Below the pieces are notes generated by a model. The model saw nothing but the letters and a program-made list of their open reading frames with translations, did not search any database and had not been told where the DNA came from. From Neckera pumila (lineage: Eukaryota; Streptophyta; Bryopsida; Hypnales; Neckeraceae): DNA of 64,000 nucleotides. The stretch's first letter is position 1. The number at the start of each line of letters is the position of its first letter. Both the position numbers and the translations under genes were made by a program. The stretch spans positions 29,277,282 through 29,341,281 of the forward strand of contig OZ018409.1 in NCBI GenBank assembly GCA_963969595.1, given 5' to 3'. This document shows positions 50,801 through 60,636 of this stretch, piece by piece.

Positions 50801-53058
50801 ATAATTAATGTAATATGTCTAGTCTACATATCTGTAAATTTATTTGCAAGGTTGATTTTAGATCTTATGGACCATACTGAAATCTCATTTCTTTGGTGTT
50901 CGTACCATAATCATAGGAACTTTATGGACCAATACCAGAATTGAGGTTATGATTGTTAAAAATGAAATATTATTTCAAAAAGTTTTTTTAGGATACAAAG
51001 ACTTATGACACGCCACTGTACTCTGTTTTAACTTTTTGATCAACTTTGATTGTATGATCAGAAGCCCTGGAGAACTTAGAGATGAGGAATTTGAGTTATT
51101 TGTAGATGAATTCCTTGACTTTTTCTAACATTTTGACAATCTCACGAACATGAGAACTTTGGAATAAGGTGGAAGCACCCAAAACCGTCCAAATAAGGAA
51201 TTCAGCATACTTGGAGGCACCATTTCAAAAAATTAATATTTTTGTGGTAAAGGTGAGTGAAAATCATGAATTTTCAAAGATTAGGTACAGGGATGCTATT
51301 GGGTGTTTCGACCTTAATATTTTTCTTCATATCGGATATGGATAATATCGATATGGATCTCTTGCGCAGGTTTAATGTGTGAGCTGCTGTGGAGCGATCC
51401 TCACCCTGGCGTAGGTCGTGCACCTAGCAAACGCGGTGTTGGTGTTGCGTTTGGATCTGACGTCACGAACCGCTTCTTGGAAGACAATAATCTAGGTTTG
51501 CATTTCCTAACCCTAGTTGTACCACAGAACTGCATTTGCTACTGTGGATCTTGCACTTAGTTTTCTGCAGCTATTGCTAATGCACCTCACACTCTTCTCG
51601 TGATATTGAGTTGCATTGGTTTCTTTTCTTTCATTTTTATTTCTCTTGAGACCATTGTCAACTAATCTCGTAAGTGGCCAAATGGCCACTTCTATTTCTA
51701 GTGGAATTAAGATATAGCCTCTAGGAAGCGAATCGTTAAAAAAACGTCCAGGAATATAAAATACCCAAAAAATACCCAAAAAGTATTTTTAGATTGATCT
51801 TGCTCTTACTTTTCAAAAATGTAGTTATCAATCTATAAAATACCCAAAAAATAATGTATTTTTCTTTGAATATATTTTTTGTTACCTTGTTTGACATTGA
51901 AATAAAAAATAACCTTGAAATCAAAAATACTAACTTTTGCAATATTTATTAGAATGATGTGAAACAAAGTTTCACACTTAGATTATGATGAGTAGCATCC
52001 ATCCTAAAAAATTCATGCAAAACTTTCAAATTATGAAGGCCAAATAGCGTGCTTAAGTTCTCAAATCGTCCAAAGTGGGTTCCTTGGTCCTTTAGGGGTT
52101 AAATCTATGACCTCCTCTTTGCAATTTAGTTTTGAACTCGAGTCAATGCAATTTTGGCTTGGTCAACTACTTGACATACTTCTGCATTTGTCATTTTAGA
52201 AAGATATGTACTCTAGTAAAACCAAATCCAACCATTAGATAGGAGGACAACTTGATAAAATATCTCCACAAATTAGGATGACTTTCAAGCAATAATGAGA
52301 AAGGAACATAAGTCATCCAGAAAATTGGAGTGCTAAAGGGTTAACTTTTTTCTTCCTTATACCATCTTGTGTGATGACTCTCAACACTTTTTTTCAGAAT
52401 TGGTGGTGCGGTCACATGAGGTCAAGGACCAGGGCTATGAAGTGGACCATGGTGGCAAACTCATTACGGTCTTCTCCGCACCCAATTACTGTGATCAGGT
52501 AAACAGTTCAAATGAGATCTCTTCCTTTTTGCTTGCACGTCTGACTTGGAATGGTTTACTCAATACTACTTCGATTGATCGACGCAGATGGCTAATAAAG
52601 GAGCTTTTATCCGGTTTGAGGCGCCAGAGATGAAGCCTCAATTCACAAAATTTGGTTCTGTGGTGAGTGTTCTGCAATGTTTTGCACCATTTGAAATTAG
52701 TACTTGCTTTATGTTGTTTGCTTTTTCAAGCCACTATCAGTACTTTTGTCTTCACTTCTAATCAAAACGTGCGGGCTAACTGTGCTGGTTCCTTTCTTTG
52801 TTTGTAGTATTGTCCACTTACTAGTCGTGTTGAATATGTCCTTGAAATTAGTACTTGCTTTATTTGTTTGCTTTTACAAGGCTATCAATACTTTTGTCTT
52901 CACTTCTAGTCAAAACGTGTGAGCTATCTTTGCTCGTTTCCTTCTTTGTTTACAGTATTGTCCACTTACTATTCGTGTTAAATATGTTGGTGTGGCAGTG
53001 GCATCCTAATGTGAGACCAATGGCATATGCCAACAACTTTTTTAGTCTTCTGGCATAG
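47836..53058 (+). CDS. PP5: Serine/threonine protein phosphatase 5 (TPR + PPP catalytic domain), complete
   Basis: Twelve coding exons: 47836-47947, 48134-48303, 48417-48488, 48892-49042, 49254-49362, 49550-49667, 49784-49931, 50173-50421, 51370-51495, 52398-52498, 52588-52662, 52999-53058. They join to 496 residues, as expected for PP5. Three TPR motifs occupy about residues 25-125 ([13 protein letters not shown]..., [44 protein letters not shown]). The PPP metal-site motifs are all present: GDIHGQ (239-244), GDFVDRG (268-274), RGNHES (299-304), then HGGLFS and SAPNYCDQ. The C-terminus has the PP5-specific PMAYANNF segment. Known role: dephosphorylates Ser/Thr, autoinhibited by the TPR and released by HSP90 binding. 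In plants it is linked to phytochrome signalling and heat response. ATG 47836 is the first in frame after a likely leader-intron acceptor at 47756. Introns 8, 9 and 11 are enlarged by unique or repetitive sequence. Confidence 0.97.
52080..52102. mobile_element. Orphan right terminus of the TTAA family in PP5 intron 9
   Basis: CCTTGGTCCTTTAGGGG followed by TTAA at 52099-52102. No matching left end is evident in the intron, so this is a truncated relic. Confidence 0.45.
52691..52988 (+). repeat. Tandem duplication of about 150 bp within PP5 intron 11
   Basis: Unit 1 at 52691-52840 and unit 2 at 52841-52988 both begin TTGAAATTAGTACTTGCTTT and end TATTGTCCACTTACT...CGTGTT...AATATGT. Each unit carries a pyrimidine-rich AG (TTTGTTTGTAG, TTTGTTTACAG) before TATTGTCC. 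The true acceptor used here is the later GTGGCAG at 52998. Confidence 0.65.
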
Positions 53059-54121
53059 AGGTACTACTAATATCTGTAATAGGAGGTTGTTCCGCTTGTA
53101 GTATTGTCTGATTCTGCAGAATACTACTACTGTGGTCTTTAGAAATGGCCTAATGTTTGGCCTAATGAATTATCCTCAAAGGAGGTATTGTACTCATTGG
53201 GTAGTCCCATCACGTCAATTTTACGCACTTAATTTCTTTCATTATGCACTTGATTTATTCCATTAGAATTATTTGTTCTCTCTTCATGCATGTCAGATCC
53301 TAACGCAACATAAAGTTTTAGGCAAGAACATGTAGGAACTGTTTTGCAATCGGATCGCAATTAGGGTAGTAGTACTGGACTTCCACGTGCTACCTCCTTT
53401 AGCTTCCACTGCACCTTATATTTGCTCGGAAACATACTTGGAAACATACTTGGGGTGAGGTATTACTTAACCCTTAACTGCCTAACCGACCAAGTATGGT
53501 TGGTCTAAAATTCCACCCTCGTTCTAGGGTGGGCAGTTAAATTCTTTTGACCATTTTAAAAGATTTTATGGGCAGTTTTGAAGGTTAACTATTGAAAACT
53601 TTTATTCTTCACTAAAAAAAGTAAATATTTGATTTTTGAGAGGTCCTCAAAGGCATATATGTCACATTGAGGAAGAGTAAAGCTTACAAATTTTACTTGA
53701 TTTCTTGGCTTTAAGCAAAGCTTGTCAATTTCACTTAAATTGAGATCTAAAATTTTCTACTTATCCATTTGCTTTGAAAATGGTCCCAATAGAAAGAGTT
53801 ATCTTGATTTTCAATGTTGAAAATTTAAACATTTGGAGTTATTTGCAATTTCTATTTATCAAAAAAATTGCATTTCAACAATACCAAGGTGGATTGTGTA
53901 ATGTGTTTGATATCTTTTCTTGTGAAATTAAGTTTTTTGATAGTGTATTTTAGTGTGCTAACATGATTTGTAGTTGTTTTGTCACCTCCAATTCCAAAAA
54001 AGAATTTATATGCAAATTTCTTGGATAGGGGCAACAACTAAAAATAGAAAATATGCATTTTTCATGTTATGGTCTCACAACTTGTATGCAAAATTGGTGT
54101 GCATACTAATAAGTGAACTCT
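53059..54121. other. PP5 3' flank and spacer
   Basis: The first few hundred bases are probably 3' UTR. Around 53465-53550 there is a small region with inverted CCTAACCGACC / GGTTGGTC-type sequence and a GGGTGGGCAGTTAA. No gene recognised. Confidence 0.4.
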
Positions 54122-54125
54122 TTAA

Positions 54126-55032
54126 TCCCCAAAAGACCAATTGTTCCCTTGAAGGACAATTTGGGTCCAAGCAGGTTTCTACTGTCTCAGTTTTTGGTAA
54201 TATTTTTTGGGATTTTATTGAGGTTGTATATATTTGTGAGAGCTTTTTATGATTTATATTTTTATTGATGCTCGGGAACAAAAGTCATGGCACAATAAGC
54301 AAAAATAGAATTTAGCGAGCAGTACAAAAAAAATCACAAAAAGTCAAAATAATTTTTTTCAATCTTTTGACTCAAAGACTATATTTTTGTCTATATGTGA
54401 AGCTTTGTTTCATTCAATTTGGACTAATCATGAGAAAGTTATGGACAATCTTAGTTTTTTGGGCAATTTAAGCATCTTCTTGAAAAAATAACTTATAGAA
54501 TTCATTTTTGAATGCAATTTTTAAAATTTTTCAAAAACAATTGTTAGATAGGGTTGCTGGAACAATCTCTCCATTGGAATTATTGTGATTCAATTCCATC
54601 TAAAGGCTATTAATAATTTAGTTTTTTCTTCAATCTTGAATCCACCTCTACTTAACAAATTTTATTGAATGAAAATTAAGTGCTTTTTTTCCTAACATTT
54701 TTTGTAGATTCTCAATTCAACTACTTAATTTAAATAAATAGAAAATCAAAATCAGTAGTGCAAAAACTTTGAACTAAAAAGATTCAAAGCCAAAAAATCT
54801 AGTCAAGTAAGGTGGAAAAAAACTTATTTTCTTCACTTTAAATGCATATATCTTGCAATCTACGTGGTCAAAGCTTTTGAAATTTCTTCCGCATATTCAT
54901 ATACTGGTCAAGTATAAGATTTTATTGTTGGATGTACAGAAAGAAACAAATTTTTAAGCTCTTTTCTCTTTGCAATAGAAATGATAGTTTTGAGTGGTTT
55001 TTGGTAGGAAAATCACCTTAGTCCTCTAGGGG
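54126..55032. mobile_element. TTAA-flanked 0.9 kb element, copy 7
   Basis: 907 bp between TTAA 54122-54125 and TTAA 55033-55036. The left end is TCCCCAAAAGACCAATTG; the right end is CACCTTAGTCCTCTAGGGG. Orientation as copy 4. A further isolated right end (GGGCATTTAGGGG then TTAA at 55153-55156) lies 120 bp downstream. Confidence 0.72.
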
Positions 55033-55480
55033 TTAAACATCTATATGGTTAGATTTTGAAGAAAAAACAATTTGCGTCATTAGGGATAACTATAAGTCCA
55101 TGCTCTTTTTTCATAGGAAAGACACACTTGGAAAGGCTTGGGCATTTAGGGGTTAAATCAAGGAGATAAGATGGTTTGCTCTAACAGTGACCATTTAAGG
55201 GCTGATTCATCCTTTCATAGATTTCCATAGACAAAAATATTTTTAGCTCATTTTCAAGAGAAAGAAAAATAGATGTAGAATGTAACACAAGTGGTTTCAT
55301 GTTTTTTTAAGCATTATTGAAATTCTTATAAATTTTCAAAGATTTTTGTTGTAGGCATCTATTTGTGATTGTAGGTCTCTTGCAATTTGTAAAGAGATTT
55401 GAGGAAATCAAGGAAATTGATTGACTCTATCAATAAATAATATTGTTTTCTTGATTCACTAATAGCTAAAGAAGTCCATT

Positions 55481-55880
55481 TAAGGGAGGCAACCTGTATC
55501 TAATCATTTAAATAGTTATATGTATTTGCAGGGTGGGTTTCTTCAATGCAGAAATTTTTTTATGTATAGAAATAGAATTTGGGAGGTTTCTATGATTTTT
55601 CAGATTTTTAATTCTCAAAACATAATTACCATGATTTGTTGACTTGAAGATTATGTTTGATCCATATTGATTATATAGACCTTTCTATTTTCAACCAAGG
55701 GATGATTGATTGCAAAAACTACCAAGGGTTAGTTATTGAGAGTCTTAGAGCCAATCATAATGTGTGAGAACTATGCCAAGGAACCGTGCCATAATTGATC
55801 ACTATTCATCTCTTCTTACATGGAAAGAGAGTAGCTTACATTGCCAAAATGGAGAGGTGATCAAGAATGGATTGCCTCCC
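55481..55880 (+). repeat. Direct repeat of about 400 bp, copy A
   Basis: Shared landmarks with 57677-58075 include GGTTTCTT, AATAGAATTTGGGAGGTTC-like sequence, ACCATGA, ACCAAGGGTT, AGGAACCGTGCCATAATTGA and GGAGGTGATCAAGAATGGAT. The copies are divergent, non-coding and 2.2 kb apart. Confidence 0.55.
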
Positions 55881-56203
55881 TTTGGTGCATAAAAATCTCC
55901 TTTTATATATATACATATATACATACATACATATATTTATATTTATATATATTGTGTAGAATACACTTGAATATGATACACCTTGTTAGTTTGGGGAAAT
56001 AACAATGTAACCAAAAGATGTGAATATGATGTTCTACATTCAATTATACCCCCGGAAAAAATTCCCACCCTACTCTTGGAAAATCAATAGCCGTTGATTT
56101 GATTTCAAAAAAAATTCCCCACCCCTTTCAATGCCGTTGATTTTTTAGAAAAATCAAAGCCATGGATATTGAACAAACAATCTTAGCCGTCCAAATACGG
56201 ATA

Positions 56204-56300
56204 TAGATACAGATACAAAATACAGATATAGATATAGATGCAGAATATGGGTATATACACGGCTACATATATGGATATGGGTACAAATACCAAATCCCAA
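56204..56300. repeat. Imperfect GATATAGATACA-type short tandem repeat
   Basis: Repeated variants of GGATATAGATACAGATACA, CAGATATAGATATAGATGCA and similar over about 90 bases. Nearby simple repeats are a (TA/CATA)n tract at 55905-55955, (AT)n at 57446-57463 and (AT)n at 58592-58613. Confidence 0.6.
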
Positions 56301-57676
56301 ATATTCAGATATATCCCATATTGATTGATTTGTAACTACTTTCTTGAAAATACAAGTACGAATGGTGGAGGGGGGGACGATTGCAATATATAATAATTTT
56401 AATTTAAATGAAAACTTGTGATGGTAAGGGGGGATTAAAATCGATAATAAAAATTGAGAATAAATAATAAAGACTAGTTTTGAGCTCATTGTGGTAGTTT
56501 GTCACAATAACAAGGACAATGAGCTCGAAAGGACCAATAAGTACCTTCCATTTTCATCAATAAGGCATAATTGCATGCACTTTAATGAAATTGAGTTTTC
56601 TTCTCATTATACTCAAATTTGGGTAACATCTTTATACTTTCAAGCTCCAAAAGGGGATAAAAAAATATGTAGATCCATTTAATATGCATAAACATTGTTG
56701 ACCTTTCTTTGCAATTTAGACATGTAGGGTAGCACCAAAATCTTAATATATAGAGAAGACAAGTCAATGTGATTAAGGCACATGCATTTGTACCTTATTG
56801 TTATTCCCTCCAAATTTAAATGTCATTTAGTACGAGCACCAAATTCTAATTATTCTATTCTTTCTTGTAGCAGCACCTTATACATGCCATAGTCCCTATT
56901 TTATAATTCCAAAACATTCACAAACATGTGACCAATATAGGGTTCATTGTCATCTGTGCCTTCACTATTACCATCATCTTCCAAATGCCATGGCAAAATC
57001 ACTTCTCTAAAAACAATAAAGTCCACCCTGAATGGCTCTTTTTTATTTTGACAACAATACATGGTGGACAATATCTTGGTTCTCCAATCTTGACCAAATG
57101 CTTTTTGAAAGTTTATGTTAGTCAATTTGAGGAATAGGTTGATCCATGAGCTTGCAAAGAAGTGCATGATTGGTTGACAATCATCTTCTTGTAAAAGGCA
57201 ATGGAATTAGAAGTACCATCAAAGAATATTCTAATAGCATCGGTGCAAAAGGTGACAAAGTATTTAGAATCTACAAAGTGCCACCATACATGTGAGACCT
57301 ACGCATTCAATTCCATGACTAAATAATTAATTGAATGATTTGGCTACATGTTACATTTGATACACCAATATAAAAACAATTAAATTGTACAACATCTAAT
57401 ATCATCATAGTACTTCAAATTGAATAAATAAAATAAAAATAAATATATATATATATATATCAAATATATTTGGTTTTTGGTTGATAAAATCTAGCATGGA
57501 AGAATAAGAACCGCTATACTATGCTAGAATGTCAAAAGTTCTAGGTCATGTTTCCACCATGTTTGCACTTGAAAGTCTAACAACTATTCTATGAATGTCC
57601 AAATAAATCATGTGAGTTGTCAGTTTGAGAATGCTATCCCTTACATGGTACTTTTTAGGTGGTGACAAACAGTTGC

Positions 57677-58075
57677 TAGGGGAGGCAATTCATTTTTGAT
57701 CATTTAAGCAGCTACATATATTTGCATGGTAGGTTTCTTTAATGAAAAAAAGATTTCATATGCAAAAATAGAGTTTGGAAAGGTTCTATAATTCTTCAAA
57801 TTTTTTTTTCTCAAAATAGAATTACCATGAATTTTTCAGCTGAAGATTCTATTCCTGCCATATTGGTTATATAGGACTTGCTATTTTTGACCATGGGTTG
57901 AAAACAAAATTGACCAAGGGTTGGTTGCAATATTGAAAGACTTGTAGCCCAATTATAATGTGCTACAATTACCTTAGGAACCGCGCCATAATTAATCATT
58001 GCTCATCTTTTGCTTCATGGAAAGTGAACATCCTACATAGCCAGAATGGGAGGTGATCAGGAATGGATTGTCTCA
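57677..58075 (+). repeat. Direct repeat of about 400 bp, copy B
   Basis: Same order of landmarks as 55481-55880 (AGGAACCGCGCCATAATTAA, GGAGGTGATCAGGAATGGAT). No target duplication or coding region seen. Confidence 0.55.
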
Positions 58076-58693
58076 TGTAATGCAAAACAATATGCATACC
58101 TAGTTGGTTGATCAAGGCATGGACCATACAAAGAGGGTTCCAAATCTTAATTATTGCATTGTATACTCATGAGTCTTGAGGGTGGCCAAACTTTCATTTC
58201 TACAAAACAAGCTCATGTAAATTTGTAAGGAATTGTTAATATGACATGTTAAAAACCATCATTCACTTGGTTTGGACAAAGAGATTGGAATGAGCATACA
58301 AGCTTTGTGAATTGTGATGATTGCGCTTGGAAGTAACCTTTGTTTCTTAAGTGTGCCATATATATCCTGAGACATGGCCTGTATTCCTTCAACATAACAT
58401 TGCATGCCTTCCCTTGAACAAAATGTTGATGTATATTGCACACCTTTGTTAGTAACTACACATATATGTGTCGACATTTGTCAAAGAATTGAAGTGAAGT
58501 CTATTGGTTTCCAACTCTACAATAGCCACTAAAGTAAGTTCCAACACATTAAAAATTTATAGAAATTAACATTCTATTCATTGAAAACAATGTATATATA
58601 TATATATATATATACATTTTAGGTGGTAAGAGTTAAAACAACCTATGTAGGCTAAGTAAATTAGAATGGATAGAAGCTCATCTACTCATAATT

Positions 58694-59092
58694 AAGTCAA
58701 AAGCACAAATTGTGTTTGAAGCAGAATTTTAGACTTCATTTAGGCATAGTACAATAACTTTTTTCCAAGAATTTTGAACCAAAAAAGTCAAATCAAGTTA
58801 AATTTTATCTCCAAAAATTTATTTGAGATTTTGAGCCTCCAATAAGAAGTTATGGACAAATTTCATAAAGGAGTTGGAAGGGATATTTTCTTTCATATTC
58901 AAAACATCCTCTTGAATTTTGTCCATAACTTTTGATTGGAGGCTTGAAATCTCAAAAAAAAATTTAGAAATGAAAGTTAGCTTGATTTACCAACTTTTTT
59001 GAGTTCAAAGATTTTGGAAAAGAGTTAGTTTACTTTGCCTAAATGAGGTCTAAAATTCTACCTCTAAACATAAATTTTAGTTTTGACAATGT
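58694..59092. mobile_element. Fold-back element, copy 3
   Basis: Left arm TTTTAGACTTCATTTAGGCA and right arm TGCCTAAATGAGGTCTAAAA are inverted; the arms meet near 58888. An (AT)n tract at 58592-58613 lies just upstream. Confidence 0.6.
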
Positions 59093-59228
59093 GTAGTAAA
59101 ACTCTCATCTTCAAATTATCACAATAAGGAGGATGCTCCAAAGGCGACCAACTTCTTCAAATCAACCCTACAAAATGGTACTAAATAGATATGGGTTGGT
59201 CTTTAAATGGACCACTTTAGTCATTGAT

Positions 59229-59265
59229 TGACCCCCCCACCCCACCCCCCCACCCCCCTCCCTCC
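59229..59265 (+). repeat. C-rich low-complexity tract
   Basis: A run of CCCCCCACCCC units on the + strand, strikingly GC-rich inside an AT-rich spacer and G-rich on the minus strand, so G-quadruplex formation is possible. Confidence 0.55.
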
Positions 59266-59827
59266 ACAAAGTATTCTTTATTGCAAGAGCCAATCATTGG
59301 CCTTGATTTCCTCAAATCACTTTAGAAGTTGTAAATGGATGCATTTTGGGAGACCTAGGGTACAAATAGGTATCTACAACAAAAATCTTAGGAAATTCAT
59401 AACTAATTCAAAAATGCTTCAAAAAATATGAAACCACTTATGTTATGTTCTTCATCCATTTTTCTTTCTCTGAAAAATGAATGAAAAATATTTCTATTCA
59501 TACAAACCTACAAAAAAGGGGGACCATTGCTTTTAGAGCATCCTATCTTACCCTTTAAAGACTCATGATAGACAACGCCTCCACCCTCCATTCCCACAAA
59601 TGTCAATGATGCTATCCCTTCATTTCATCATCAAAATTTGTTTTTAATGGGAGATGGTTGAATTGCATTGGTGTATTTACTCATTGGATTCTTTGGATTT
59701 TTGACAAACCATCTTTCTCTACAATTATTTGTTGATTTGTATGTCTAATCTTAGAATTAGCAAAAGAAAATGGAACTTACTTTAAATGTAACTAGTGTAG
59801 CCTTGTGCCGATGCAACAACCAAAACA

Positions 59828-60262
59828 AAAAGCAAAGATAATTTTCTAATTATTAAAGTCATAATAAAAACTTTGAAATACCTTTTGCACTATATGCCCA
59901 AACACCACAAAACAAAGCCCGTCCACCCCTCCTCACCAAGAGCTTTCCAACGGTACCAAGTCCACCCCTCCTCGCCAAGAGCTTTCCAACCGTACCAAGA
60001 ACGCAACCAAAATCAAAGTAAAAATAATTTTCTAATTTTTTGGTCCAAAATACTTCAAAATTCAATAAGTTCCAAACCATAGCTCCAAACACCATGAAAC
60101 TAAGCCGGTGCACCCCTCCTCACCGAGGGCTTTCCGACGGTAGCAACCCCCCCAGGGACTTACAGTTCAGAAGATCTCAACATAACAAACAAAACAAACA
60201 AACAAACAAACAAACAAATAAACAGCTAGCCAAACTTAAGGTATGGATGCCAATATCCTAGT
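59828..60262 (-). repeat. Two minus-oriented copies of the dispersed repeat, with an internal 39 bp duplication
   Basis: Cores are at 59910-60000 and 60090-60150 (CACCCCTCCTCACC...GAGCTTTCCAACGG). The segment ending AACGGTACCAAG is immediately duplicated as TCCACCCCTCCTCGCC...AACCGTACCAAG (about 59923-60000). The unit ends in a (CAAA)n tract at 60186-60223 and AACTTAAGGTATGGATG. Confidence 0.6.
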
Positions 60263-60636
60263 ACCGAAGCTTACATTTATGATGTGAGAATGATTTCCGT
60301 AAATGAGGGCTCCAGAGAGCAAAAGGCAGCTTCTCTGAATGCTACTGAATGTTATGAAGGACATGAATTCCTTGTTGGGCATAAAAACAGAGAGTTGATT
60401 CAGGAAAGTAAAGGTTTTGCAAGTGATAAATGGTGCTCAGGTGCCTTCCTTCAAAAATAGTGCATGGACAGAACCAATGAAATGTCTCAATTTCTCAAGA
60501 GAATACTTTAGCTGAAATCATAAAAAGAGGCCAATATCAAAACCCAAGTTGAAAGCCAAGATGGGACAGGATGCCTGCTGTCTGCGTAGCTAATGAAAGG
60601 TAGTCAAACAATGTAGGCTTCGAAATGTTCAAAAAA

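Larger units (their letters stand above)
59093..60636. other. Spacer and 3' flank of the FHA gene
   Basis: Contains the C-rich tract and the dispersed-repeat pair listed separately. From about 60265 to 60636 the composition becomes gene-like, consistent with the 3' UTR of the minus-strand FHA gene. Confidence 0.4.
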
